NCBI GenBank assembly: GCA_002205965.3
Contig: NADL03000010.1
Location: 186,001 to 250,000 of the forward strand
Reading direction: 5' to 3'
Origin: Kappaphycus alvarezii
Lineage: Eukaryota; Rhodophyta; Florideophyceae; Gigartinales; Solieriaceae
DNA: 64,000 nucleotides
The notes below the pieces were generated by a model. That model made no database searches, was not told where the DNA came from, and saw only the letters and a list, made by a program, of their open reading frames with translations. This document shows, in pieces, positions 48,501-60,160 of this stretch (within the stretch, counting starts at the first letter, position 1; each line of letters starts with the position of its first letter). A program made the position numbers and the translations under genes.

Positions 48501-50422
48501 TTCGCATGTTGGTGAGCTGAGAAGTGAGACGAGAGTATGAAAAGTTCTCATAGCTGCGAATTAACTTTTCAATGACGAAAAATTAGCTAGAACAACAGAT
48601 AAATAAGTGCAGAGAGCACCGAGATGGGAAACTGACACTTGTTCCTTGTGAAGAGGGACCCAAAGATCTTGGTTGGAAATACAACAGATCGCAGCAGAAA
48701 TTTGCAGCAGATTTTCCGGGCCGAAGCAAATTTCTTTGTGCTCTATCTTGTTCCCTAACAGAAGGAAACAATTTCCGGGAATGACATAGAAGGGAGTAAA
48801 AGCTTTAGTTCCGGCTAGATCTCTTACCAGAAGATTCAAGCTCCCTATCGAAGTTTTGGAGTCTGAACAATCCTTCCTATATCCTTGGATAAACGATTCA
48901 TAATCAAGTTCTTTCATCACAAACTCTATTCTCAGTGACCTGCGCAGTGACATGATGGTCTCAATGCCGCCAAAACTTTTTGAAAAGGCTCCATCAAGAA
49001 TTGGTTCGTCATCCTCTCTTCCAACAAAAACGTAAAAATTGGTTCCTTTCGAAGATAAAAGACTTAATTGCCTTGTCCTTGGTATAAGACATGACAAAGA
49101 CCCGATTTTAAAGATTCAGGGGGCTGATTAGCGGTTGATGGAGAGCTTCAAGACTCTAGGTACTTCCTACGCTTGAGAGCTCTCTAAATTGGATTGTTAA
49201 AAGCGTTGCCTCCTCTCCAATGCCCTTTTTCCAAAATCATACATTCATCATTCTCAAAATTCCTGATTCTATTCCTTACGAGGGAAGACCTCTTGTTTCC
49301 TTGCTACTTTGCGGAGCTATTTGAGTAATCACCTCCATTAAACTGACGATTATCGCGAACAGAAAGGTTTATGTTGCATTTCCCTTTCTTTTTCTTTCCA
49401 AGTTGTCCTTTTTTGGTCAAGCATTGAGGGAAACTCCGCATTTCCGTCATGATTGTCTACAGCTCCAATGGCGCAGATCTATTTCCAGGTCCTTTTGGTA
49501 CCATTACAGACTGACTAATGTTGCGTCGCGCTGTAAAGGCGCCATTCAGACGAATTATGCGCTTCTGAGATAAGGATGTGAACATCTGAGCAACAAAACA
49601 GGTATTCATCGATCCTCCAAAACTTACAGTCATGGATTGAAGAGATGTTTGCACGTTTCGTATCAAATTAAGAAGTTCGGTCCCAGAAATTCCGGTTAAT
49701 CTGTTTCCATCTCGCGGAGACGAAACAGAATTTTCGACAAAATCCTACACAGAATCTTCCGATGTAGACATATTATCCTTTTTAACCTCCAATCTTGCAT
49801 CTGTGGCTTCTTCTGCTTCCCTTCCTTGGGCTAGCGGTATGGGTTGCAGCTTTGTGTTTGTTGAGACGTTTTCATCGAGGCTCGCGTTATTTCGCAAAGT
49901 TATAGCAAGGACTTGACCGACTCGTGACAAGGGAGTGTCATGTGTCTGCTGCAATTTTTCAGCAGCTGCACCATAGAATCTCGATGCAAACGTAGACAAT
50001 TCTTCGTTCTTCTTACGGTCAATTGATGCCACCTCGTTGAACGAATTGATAAGCCTTGGGACTACTTCAATCAGCGGATCGATGGCGATGACGCTGACAA
50101 TGTCAAGGATAGCTTTGACCGGGTTGTTAGTTTGGTGATAATCAACGATTCTTTTGCATTGTGCCTAGTGAACTACCGACTGCTATTCTCTTGAGAGGAT
50201 TTGTTGATGCAAAGTTTGGCCGAGTATCTTGTAAGTGGTTTTGATGCGTATGTCTTCACCAGCATCATGTACACCCTTAATTAAGTGGACCCATGTAGCC
50301 ACACTCTTCCTCCATTGCTGGAGATCCATATCAGGGCGGAACCGCGGAGGGTCAAAAAGTCCTTGCTTGTGCTCATTTTCTACCCTGATTCCATAGTTGT
50401 CGTTGCGCAGACAGGAAAGCAA
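45559..50422 (-). mobile_element. Copia element 3, decayed, minus orientation
   Basis: Reading from high to low coordinates: gag-like frames at 50422-50183 and 50032-49745 (LSTFASRFYGAAAEKLQ); a protease-like frame at 49097-48561 (EPILDGAFSKSFGGIET); an integrase zinc/core region at 48229-47927 (CTSCQETASG, HMVDLYTGFS) and its Glu helix at 47859-47632 (CVVERHNAVVRSLVQRLL). The RT link follows at 46072-45752 (FPSFKRLTGSLKYLDHGT, HLCVADLLTARKVLQKR), then the end of RNase H at 45747-45559 (RANDWWSSKQSRVYFSSIGAKLIAS). The order fits Ty1/copia. Frames change at each domain. The reverse transcriptase core between about 46.1 and 47.3 kb is too eroded to recognise. Confidence 0.65.
48425..48450 (+). 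repeat. GAA-rich microsatellite
   Basis: Runs of GAAGAAGAAA repeated almost three times, inside the copia element 3 region. Confidence 0.7.
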
Positions 50423-50646
50423 GTTGAAAGAGAATTACTGTCCGCGCTATCACCGCACGCAGCAATGGATCACTGAGGGAGGATCGAAAAGCTGATAGAA
50501 GGAAAAGAGTAGAAGGTCTCGAGTACCTGGTGGGGGCGAGTCGATCGGGCAGTAGAAGCGCCTGTCCGTTGACAAGTTTGTGTGTCCTGTAGCTGGGGCT
50601 TCCCAGCCTGACAGTACAATACAGTAAAATTAGGAATTACACATAG

Positions 50647-50684
50647 TAATTATCCTGTCACTTTCCTCCAATAATTATCCAACA
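50647..50684 (+). repeat. Segment shared with 43619-43656
   Basis: TAATTATCCTGTCACTTTCC followed by TCCAATAATTATC. Same orientation as the other copy; it may be the 5' LTR remnant of the minus-strand copia element. Confidence 0.4.
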
Positions 50685-50869
50685 AACCGTACTACTGCCT
50701 CGATACAGTGAAGTCAATCGCAGAACTTCCTGAAGCGTAAACTCACAATGAAGTCAGAGCACTGCTAGTCTCGCTCTATCTAAATGACACAAATCATCTG
50801 GACACATTTATAATACATGAAGTAAAGGTGATTACATCTGGACAAGTCCGCGTTTACCGTCTGTCGGTA

Positions 50870-51102
50870 TGAATCTGTTGTAATCATGCTTTGATGATTA
50901 CATATTACGCCCGCTCTCTCTCACATCTTCAATGTGAGTAATTAGCATTTCGTGGCGTCCATTTATATGTTCTATGTTTGACTACTTAAGTTTTTAATTA
51001 TCCTCCCTTCAGTAAACTGAGAAACCAAACGGCCAACCGTGTAATTCGTTTCACTAATCTCTGCTCCTTCTCTCTGGACCCACACATCCTGCATTCTTAG
51101 TT
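50870..51102 (+). repeat. 5' LTR of copia element 2
   Basis: Runs from TGAATCTGTTGTAATCATG to CCTGCATTCTTAGT and contains two perfect hairpins: TGTAATCAT/ATGATTACA (50879-50902) and CTCACAT/ATGTGAG (50920-50938). The termini are not the canonical TG..CA, so the exact right edge is uncertain by a few bases. Confidence 0.8.
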
Positions 51103-54100
51103 ATGGGCCCGGTGCCTCAGTGCTCGGCGACGCTAGGTCGTCCCCGTTTCTCCTGGGTTATTAAGAACGTTCCCTGGACCGATGGAAAAGGAAATCAAGA
51201 GGATTATGCCAAGGCAGTGGAACTTTGGACCTCGTTCCATAATGGACTTCCTGATGCGAACTCCAATAAGATTCCAACTGCACTTCGTGGAATTATGCTG
51301 AAGTCTCAGCTCTATGGAAGAGCTCGTGATCTCATAACTACGGTGCCTAATGATACCATTGCATCTGAGACTGGTTCTGATGCAGTTGTGAAGGCCATCT
51401 ACAAGCGAGATGCTCTCTCCGTTGTGAGTGAAATCTATACTAGCTTCATCTCTCTGCTCCAGTTGAAGCGCGGACCTACTGAAATCTTTAAGAATTTCGA
51501 AGCTAGGTTTGATGCCCAAGCCTCTAAGTTCAATTCAACCTCTGGCAATACCAAATTTCCAGAAGCTCTTACAGCGTTCATGCTTCTGGTAAACTCTGCT
51601 GTAGATAATGGTCAACGTGTGTCAGTACTGGCTGCTGCTTCAAGCAACAATACACTTGATGCTGATGCTACTGTCGCAGATTTCCTCAACACTGTAAAGT
51701 ATGAGAAGATTGCGTCCGTGTTACGCCAATGTGAGAGGTGTATTCTGCAGGAAGCAAGCCACCTGTTTTGGTTGCTAGTTCTGCTGATCCAAGCCGCTCT
51801 CGTCTTGTACCTCGTCCCGACCATTGACGTGGCAAAGGAGTGTCTCCTACAATCAAGTATCCGTGTGACTTGTGTGGAAAATTTGGTCACTGGAAGCGCA
51901 ACCACAACCACGACGGCTCATTGACGGCACAGGTCAAGTCTTATGATGTCCCAATGGCTCTTCGAATAACAGCCGATCTAATGGTAAGCCTGGTACTTCT
52001 ACAGTTTGCCACAAGCAGGACAGAAAGACCATGTCGTTTAATACTCCTACTTTGGTTGGCTCATCTGCTCGTCCAGTGCCAGACCGTCTCGGTCCTTTGG
52101 TTGATGACGGTGCCCCATACTCCGCTATTGGGTCCGTGGAACTCCAACTTCTCTCTGAAGATCTCGGACTTGGCAAAGCACCTGTGCTCAACGGCATTCC
52201 CTCTTCTTTGAATGGCCATATTCGCTGGCAATACGGAACTGGTCTCCATGCTTCCGAGCCTCGTGACATTCCAGGCTCGATTGTAATCTCTGCTACGACA
52301 GATCAAGGGAAACAGTTAATATCACCCACATTGTGCTTGATGTCTCGTCCCAGTGGGTGATTGGACATAATGTTACTCGCAAATGTGACATTGAAGACAT
52401 TAGTAAGAACTCCCTATCTTTCAAGTTTCTAGGAACACAAAAATCTCTCTCCATGATTGACATAGTTTTTCTAAGCTACATTCACATCGACGTGTTCATT
52501 TTATCTGTTCGTACTGACTCTGCAGTCTCTGCTATGGCAGCAGTGACCCTAGGTGATTCTATATGGGCTGAAGTCAAGACTGTGGTTGACAATGTGCATA
52601 CACATGTATGTGGCCATGCTGGTTACACAGACTTTCAACTTCTGTTAGATCGCAATGGTCTTTGGACTCATATTGTTGCTGACTATGTATCTGGGCTCGT
52701 TGCTTAGTTTCGTGCATGTCGCTCGACTGCAGTGCCCCCTCCGACTAGAGAGGTATCTATTAGCTCGTTGACCAAGTCCCTCAACGAAATTCTTTGTATT
52801 GATCACTTGTACTTGGACTCCGTTTTGCTCTTGCATTGTATGTTTTCGTCTCTTGTTTTTGCAGTACGCATGCTGTGACTACCACCGCCTTGAAAGAAGC
52901 GATTTCTGGCTTCGAAGCGTTCTGGGTCTCTCAATTTTGGTACCCCGATGCAATTCGAGGAGAAAAGGACTTTCTCGTTGGCGACTTTAAGGATTATGCC
53001 AATAAGCTTGGAATATTTATGTACCCTGTGGCGCCTGGATGTCATGACAAAAACTCCATTGAGTCTAAGCATACTTTAATTCGTACTGTCTTCTTGCGCC
53101 TCAAAGCATCCGAAGGTAATAACTTTGATCCGGTACTCGGTGCCTAAAAAGCAGTCTCACTTTCTAATGACTTGTATGATAACGACTAAATGTCTGCCTT
53201 TGAGATGGCAAAAGTTTTTTCTAAACCTGTCAATGCTAACCTTGTGACCTCATTGTTCCTGATGATGTGCACGAAGCACAGGAAAAGCTGAATGCTCGTC
53301 GAAAGCTGTCGCTAATCTTGAAATCCAATGCAGTCACTGAAATTCCTCTCTCCACAGGAGACACTATCATGAGGTTTATAATAGAAAGGATAGTGAGAAG
53401 CGTGGACATTGGTCCGCACCCAAGACAATAACCTCAATCAATGCCAACGCCCGGTTTGTAACTGTTCCTGGGAAGAGCGGTCGAGAAATCACTGCTGCTT
53501 CCGAGAACGCGCGCCCTGCTCTGCCGCAGCAAAGTTTGCACAGATGGTTCAAGAAGGCCTTGACTCTATTTCTGAAGACTGACCTACGACTGACCAAGAT
53601 GTTACCGAAGATACTACGACCGTCCAAACAGATATTGGAGAGGTCTGTGTCTCCGTGCCTGATGCCACAGCAATGCCATTTGATGCTGAAATCTCGGGTG
53701 TGTCCGAAGGATGTCCTCAAACTGGTGAATGCATTGCTGTCTATTGGCCTCTCTATGATACATTCTATCATAGAGTTGTTGACTCAAGGATGAATGACGG
53801 AACGGTCAATGTGCAGTATGATGACGGTGAGACGGAGTGTTTGGACTTTAGTGACGAAGTTTGTAAATACTCTATGCCAATTTGAATGCTAATACAGCTG
53901 ACATTGTTTCTCGTCGTGATTTTCTGACAACTATGGTCACTAGGCAGGCCCGGTCCGTCTTGCTCTCCATGCTATCCCACTTTGGCAACAAAACTTTCAT
54001 GAAGCACGAATCGCAAGGCTTTGATCAATTTCCATCGGTGACTGCCTACGCCAAAGAAGAGGAGACTTTCTTGAAGACTGCTCGTCCAGTCTTTCACCTG

Positions 54101-55560
54101 GATGTACCTGCCGATGCCAACATAATCAATAGCCATACGCTCTGCAAAGTGTAGCAGAACGGCGATGAATCTCTAAAGCTTAAAGCACGCATTGCTCCTC
54201 ATGGAAACGAGGACAACTTGAAGGATGTGCTAACCAAAGATTGCTCTACCTGCCCCCCATTGGCTTAAAAATTCTTGAATCTATTACCGCATTGTTTGGC
54301 TGGAAAATTCGTAGGGCTGATGTGACTACTGCCTTTCTTCAAAACTGCAACGCCAAACGTGACGTGTACATTATGTTAAACGGCCTAAGGAAAGCTCTAT
54401 GAGAGCAACTCATCTTTGGTGCTTCTGACTGCTGCATATGGGTTGTTAAATGCCAACGCCAAATGGCAAAGTGTATCTGATTCTGTCATGATTGACCTCG
54501 GTCTCTCCAAATCCCGTTACATCCCGCAGCTATTTTCATGAAGGCGAACAATCGGCTTGTGCTGATTGTTACAAAAATTGTTGATTACCTTATGATTTCT
54601 GGCGAAGGTAATCGTCCGCAACAGTTCTTGAAAGCTTTTGAAATAAGTTCAAGTTTGGTGAAGTTCAACATGGTCCTGGAAAGCTCCGCTTTTTTGGTTT
54701 AAACACAACTCTGAACGCTGATTTTACCATTGAGACTAACGCTGACGACAAGTTAGATGCCGGAGTGAATATCCGTTCTCTCATCCGCGCCGCAAGCAGT
54801 CTGGTGATATGCTGAACGCCATCGAGAAGTCTTCTTTTGCATCCACCAACAGTGCACTTGGTTGGATCGGCACTGCCGCTTCCCGCTCTGTTCGTTCTAT
54901 AGCAGCTATCTTCGGCAGAAAGCACATAATGTGAAGGTGAGTTACCTTGTCGGACAAGTCAACATCGTCCCGTCAGCTCAAGAAATATCGAACTGTGAAC
55001 TCGTACCCTCGTCCCACAGACCGTGCAAACTATGAGCTGATTATTCTCGTCTTTGGAGATGCTTCAAGGGTCGATGGTGTTGGACAACTTGGAGCTGTTA
55101 TTGGTTCACTGTTGAGTAATGCAAAAAATGCGATCTACCACGTTGTCTCATAGATGTCGCATAAATCTAAAAGACCGGTCAAGAGTGTACCAGCAGCTAA
55201 AATCTTTGCCGCCAGTGAAGGTATCGACGAAGAAAGGTCATCCGTAATGCCTACTCTGAGCTACTTGGACAGAAGTTTAAGTTGCATGTTTGTGTTGACT
55301 CGAAATTTATTCAGCTCTATGGAAACTCAGAAAAGCTCGGTGGACAAATCGATTCGTGGGAATGTCGGTTGCATTCGTTATGAATGAGACTGGTGCTGTT
55401 GATCCATCTCGTGGATTCCTGGAACTACTAACTGGGCAGATCCTTTAACGAGAAAGATAGTGCTCTAACTGATGCTCTACAGTTGACACTCTTCACGGGT
55501 CGTCTATCTCTCGACTTTGAGTCTGTCGCTGAGACGAAGATCTCGGAGAAGAACTTCGGT
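51103..55560 (+). pseudogene. gag-pol of copia element 2, inactivated
   Basis: Gag begins at ATG 51103 (MGPVPQCSATLG), directly after the LTR, and stays open for more than 200 codons. A frame change follows before the zinc knuckle CDLCGKFGHWKRNH (about 51860-51903). The protease keeps GPLVDDGAPYSAIG (52094-52135). A pre-integrase segment has HTHVCGHAGYTDF, and the integrase core is eroded, with CIDHLYLD, then WYPDAIRGEKDF and APGCHDKNSIESKH as the D and E parts. Reverse transcriptase shows IRRADVTTAFLQN and then IVTKIVDYLMISGEG, where the catalytic V-D-D has become V-D-Y. RNase H begins FGDASRVDGVGQLGAVIG and ends TTNWADPLTRKDSALTDAL. Gag is the best preserved part. The lost RT aspartate and several stops make it inactive. 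Confidence 0.8.
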
Positions 55561-55579
55561 TAGTCCAAAGAAAGGAGAA

Positions 55580-55804
55580 TGAATCTATTGTAGTCATGCT
55601 TTGATGATTACATATCACGCCCGCTCTCACATCTTCAATGTGAGTAATTAGCATTTCGTGCCGTCCATTATATGTTCTATGTTTGACTACTTTAGTTTGT
55701 TATTATCCTCCCTTCAGTAAACTGAGAATCCAGGCGACCAACCGTGTACTTCGTTTCACTGTTCTCTGCTCTCCTCTTCTGGACCCACACACCCTGCATT
55801 CTTA
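55580..55804 (+). repeat. 3' LTR of copia element 2
   Basis: Matches the 5' LTR from TGAATCTATTG to CTGCATTCTTAGT. It lacks a CTCT unit and has one mismatch in the first hairpin arm. A purine-rich stretch (AAAGAAAGGAGAATGAA) precedes it and is a plausible polypurine primer. Confidence 0.8.
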
Positions 55805-57170
55805 GTCGGCGTATCCTTAGCGACGATACTCTAATACTCCACGCCGTCTTTTCGGGTCTGAACGCTGTTGCTCACATTCTCCATGCAGATTAACAGAGAC
55901 CAGTCCGGCGGTAGTAACACGCTCGACATTCGAACCACGTATTTACCGAGAGCATTGAACAGTGTATGGTCTGCTGCATTAAGAATCCAACACTTGCCTC
56001 GGCCATTTGCACTTTTCGGTGGTTTTTGAGAGGTGGGGTGGCGCCAGAATATCAGCGTTTGGAGGGTACCGAGCATCTGGGCCAGCAACCGTCACAGCAT
56101 TGATCCAAAAGAGGCATGATAAATTTTCGCCGCGAATTATCTGCAGGTTCAGCCTTTTTTCGTCACACCATTACAAACGTCGTATCGTCAAGCTCCAGTA
56201 GGTCGAAATATTTTCGGCAATTTAATGCGTGTGCACCTCCGCCAACCGATGGAATCCGCTAAGCTGTAGGGCCCCAGGACTTTTACAGTGAGCATGTTGT
56301 CAGATGTCATTCCAGATTGCCAAGAGCTGGTTGTAAGGGGAAAGGTTTGGTTGTTTTACTCTTGGAAGATATCTCCGGTTGTAAGGGTGACTGTCGAACA
56401 GGTCGGCGATACTGACGGAAAACTGGTCACTGTCAGCGGTCCTTTTTTTGAACTGTTCCCACTTTTAATTGCAACGTTATCATCTTTGACCCCCGCTAAC
56501 TGCAGTGGAGTTGCTGTTGGCGACATTCGCTAACCTCCCAGGGTTTGCCCTCCTGACGCTCAGTAAAAGTGTGTCCTCGCACGGGAACAGCCTGGCACCC
56601 CATACAGTTCTTGCCTATTCTCGTCCAGATATAGTGCAAATACTGCGAACCTTTTACAAACGAGAAACTTTCAATGTAAGAAAACTACGCAGCTGTGAAC
56701 GAGAAAGGCAGTTTGGCACGCAAATTCAGAGATAAAATCTCGATATCGCTTCTGCCGCTCACGCGACCCACTTCACCCGTTCCTCGCAAAAGTAGAAACC
56801 ACCGTTTCTACATGGGACAAAATGTGTGGAAGACTGCAACACTCCCTGCTCAAGCACCCGTACCATCATCCGAGACACAAACTTGATTCCACACTGCATT
56901 CTAAACGAGGCGAAATCGAGGCGCAACGGCCCGCATTTACTCAGAGTTGACCGCCACACCCGTGACCAACTAACAACGCCAGCGGTTCATCATCCACAAC
57001 CCCTCGTCCCGCCTCATGCGCTGCAAATCCAACCCCCCAACCCCGCCTCACCGAAACCGGCAGACTCTCTGCCAATCCAAAAACAGCACTACATAACAAT
57101 TCAAAAAAAATATTAGCTCCCCCTGCCCCCTCTGCCATTCAAAAACCCCCAATCCTCAACGCACCCCAAA
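55805..57170. other. Intergenic stretch right of copia element 2
   Basis: Short frames at 55831-56088 (-) and 56288-56533 (+) have no recognised domain. The region 56960-57130 is C-rich on the plus strand. The right end is the 3' flank of the gene at 57175. Confidence 0.4.
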
Positions 57171-57174
57171 CCCA

Positions 57175-57765
57175 TCAAAAGTCGGCCGGCAAGCCACAAG
57201 CAGCGCTGAGATACTTGAGTGCGTTGATAACATCGTTCGCATTATGACACAGGCCGAGCGGCCATTCCAGACGCTCCTGCACACACACGCATTGCGACTC
57301 ATCGCATGACACGATATCGGCGGTGAAGCCCATGGCGTCCACGGCAGTCATGCGTACGTTTGCCAGCTGCGAAAGGTCATCCTGTTTGACAAACAGTAGG
57401 TGAAGACAGACGGAAAGCGGACCAGAGAGACACACGCGCACATGGAGATAGTCGAGTCAGTAAACCACATCACCAGCCAACAAACCATGCCACCCAGGGA
57501 TTTCGCGCGTGCAAAAGGTGGTCAAAGAGAAGCAGCACGAGGCAACGTACGAATTTGTTTCCAAAGGTGACGATGTAATTGGCAAGGTCCTTTAAACGTT
57601 CGGTGTTCATAAAGTCACAGACTGCGGCGCTAATGGCGGCGACTTCTGCAATGTCCGGGACGATGGAGTCGGAGGTTTGGGTTTGCGCAGTGGGTTGTGC
57701 TTGTGGGGCGACGTGGTCGAGGTTGACGGGGTGTTGTTGCGGACGGGACGTGAGACGATGGCCAT
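57175..57765 (-). CDS. Unidentified two-exon protein
   Basis: I do not recognise the family. The ATG at 57765 starts MAIVSRPV. One missing base near 57745 would carry the frame into a Gln/Pro-rich stretch and then a well-behaved helical segment (SIVPDIAEVAAISAAVCDF, ERLKDLANYIVTFGNKF). A 169-nt GT-AG intron (57550-57382) joins this to DDLSQLANVRMTAVDAMGF, a Cys-containing stretch (SCDESQCVCVQERLEW) and the end ACGLPADF. With the inferred base the exons are 216 and 207 nt, giving 140 residues. Evidence for a real gene: in-frame splicing, codon-like composition and the same pyrimidine-rich leader as its neighbours. No signal peptide or membrane segment. The small size and helix content would fit a complex subunit, which is speculation. 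Confidence 0.55.
57382..57550 (-). other. Intron of the unidentified gene
   Basis: The donor is TTC|GTACGT and the acceptor CAAACAG|GATGAC. It is 169 nt in phase 0. The donor hexamer GTACGT is identical to that of the formin intron. Confidence 0.6.
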
Positions 57766-58090
57766 GCGGGTGGGGAGGGGGGTTGGGTGGGGTTGGGGAC
57801 GGGGGTGTGGAGGGGGTGGAGGATGTGTGGAGGGGATTTTGAGAGGGGGAAAGTGGGGGTTGCAAAGGGACATTGTTGGGGTGGGTTGTGGGTGGAGGTG
57901 GAGGTGGAAGTTGGGTTGGGCGGTGTTGGGGAGATGGAAGTTGAGATTGGGACAGGACAAGTTAGGGGAGCGGGAGACGGGTGGGGGGTTTAAATGCGGA
58001 TGGAATAGAGGGTGCAGGTGCAACGTCGAAGGTAAGGTTGGGATTTTTTTTGGAGGTATTGAGAGGTGAGGAGGAGATATGAGGACGAAG
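57766..58090 (-). promoter_or_regulatory. Pyrimidine-rich leader of the unidentified gene
   Basis: The sense (minus) strand is almost free of G for about 300 bases upstream of the ATG. The open frames across it on both strands reflect composition only. Confidence 0.4.
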
Positions 58091-58094
58091 AGAC

Positions 58095-59520
58095 GTGTGG
58101 ACGGCGGGGCATGATTGGTTGATGTGTAGCCATGGCGGTGGAACAACTAATGATTGGTGGAAAATGCAAAGCTCTCTTTTTAGGACAGCTGTGCAAACAC
58201 CATTTGAAGAAGGCGTTTATACACTTCCGCCACCATATCAACCACATTCACTGTCCTCTCAGAAGGCATGGGTTGGCAGATATTTAACGACAGTCGGGAA
58301 AGATGATTGCATCGGTCGTATGGTTTCATAGTTGTTTGTGGGTGGCAAGGGCGTGAGACTTACCCCTGACTGCATTGTTCAGGGTGACAGCTATTATACC
58401 GCGGCGCTTTTTAGCAGCACGTGAAATCTCAATAGGAGATAAGCTTGCTTATGTGAGAGCATTGGTGTCAAAACGCAGATCATCTGTACACAGCGCAATC
58501 CATGGCCGAGGATTTGAGATAGAAATCAGATTGACATATGCTAGGCACTGCAACCTCGCATGGCCTTTTGACGACTAAAGATGAGAGTGTGTCAGGCACA
58601 AGCACACACTTCTTGCCCAACTTTTGTTCTTTCATTTGCAAAAGTTTGTTTCAGCGAGATATCTATACGTGCTTCTAGAACAATCCTTTAGAGTATGCCC
58701 TGTTTATCTTACCACCTCTTCAAATCTTCGTACCGAGAAAGCCAGATTATCCTCTACCCGCAGTGTACCTGATTTTGTAAAACTCAACTAGTCTGCACAC
58801 GTAAATCCCTTCTACTCGATGCCCCACTCTATGCAAAAGTGTCAAATCCCGTGAAAACCAGTGCGTAACAAAACCAAGAAAAAACATCCAGGAAAACAGC
58901 ACTGACTGCCCTCCACCGATGATTTGCCACCGTTCAATACAAGACGGTACATCCACCCCGCCCGCCCCTACATCCTCAACCAAGCCCATTATTTCCAACA
59001 CCACCCGAACCCCCAAAACGGCCACAACACCCATGTACACCCGTGCTGCACAACCACGTCCACACACTACAACCCATTTCCTATGCCCAGTGCACGCGCC
59101 CTACAATGGGGGCCCGCCGAAATCATATGTGCAAAGCGGTGTGCCGTCACTAGAGGCCTGCAATCTGCGTTTTGCCCTTGCGGTGTGACAATGCGATGGG
59201 TAGCGTGTGGCACTTGCGTTGCCGAGCCGCGTGCTGTCTTGCCATGCGGCCCGGCCGGCCTGTATGGATTCGGGATGCAGGGCCAATGCCGGGTGGAATG
59301 GGCTTGTCGCGGGCTACTCGTCCTCCGTCGGTAGAGCTGATCTGCTGGCCTGATCTACAGAGCTGATCTGGTCGTATCAACTGGATCTCTACTGGATCAG
59401 CGGTGAAATGGATCACAACCTCACCATCAATATGAGTGAGGGTTTGAGTTGCAAATTTTGTCGAGGGGCAAATTGCAACTATTGACCAGTGAGACATCGT
59501 CCTGATTATACTTTACAGTA
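58095..59520. other. Intergenic stretch between divergent genes
   Basis: No recognised gene. A C-rich segment lies at 58940-59100. A TTTACAGTAACTGTAA string at about 59513-59528 resembles the palindromes found near other leaders. Confidence 0.4.
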
Positions 59521-59639
59521 ACTGTAATTGGGAACATATACAAGTGTACGAGTTGTGATTGTTTTGCAAGCCTCTTCAGAACCTGCTATGGAGCGTTGTG
59601 AAAAACAGATGCCACGAGCGAAACGAAAAGCTAGTCACC

Positions 59640-60160
59640 GCTCATTTTCTCCTCCTCGCCATCGTCTCGGTGCAATTTCCCCCGTCGTCATCTCGGCCCA
59701 ATTTCCCGTCCATCACCCCTCCGATATCTATTACTTCAACTCATTCCCCTTCCCCGTTCTTTTCTCTCTATTTTTACATCCACATCCCATCGCCGTAATC
59801 CGCCCTTCGATTTACTTCGATATACCCCTCGTCTTGACTGGAATCCATCCATCTTCCAGCTTTCACTCTTCCGAATCCAACATCACCCAACCCAAAACCA
59901 TTCAATTCAATCGCACATTCACAATACCACCTCCCCACACAAAACAACCCTTCACACTTGATCCTCAACCTCGGAACACACCCGTCACCCGTACCATCAC
60001 TCGCCACTTTCCATACCTTTCTCCCCCTCTCCCCGCTCTCCTTTACACCCCCACGCGCCCCCTTCGCCCTGGACATGATCTTCGCAACCCACTAGGTCCC
60101 TCCCTCCCATTCTTGTCACTCCTTTTCAACATCCCATCACCCTTCCACTTTCGCAAGTCG
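59640..60160 (+). promoter_or_regulatory. Pyrimidine-rich leader/promoter of the deubiquitinase
   Basis: The plus strand is strongly enriched in C and T (for example CTCCTCCTCGCC, CTTTCTCCCCCTCTCC) up to the ATG at 60161. This matches the sense-strand tracts of three other host genes. The long open frame through it (from 59528) does not begin the protein; homology starts at 60161. Confidence 0.45.

Larger units (their letters stand above)
50870..55804 (+). mobile_element. Copia-type LTR retrotransposon 2
   Basis: LTRs of about 230 bases at 50870 and 55580 flank gag, protease, integrase, RT and RNase H remnants, all in plus orientation. The left flank (CGGTA) and right flank (CGGCG) share only CGG, so a 5-base target duplication is at best eroded. 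The LTRs differ at roughly 8-10 percent of positions by eye. Confidence 0.85.

Noticed and set aside
59528-60160. N-terminal extension of the USP frame upstream of 60161
   Set aside because: The sequence is pyrimidine-rich leader; homology and the natural start (MGSVNST) begin at 60161.
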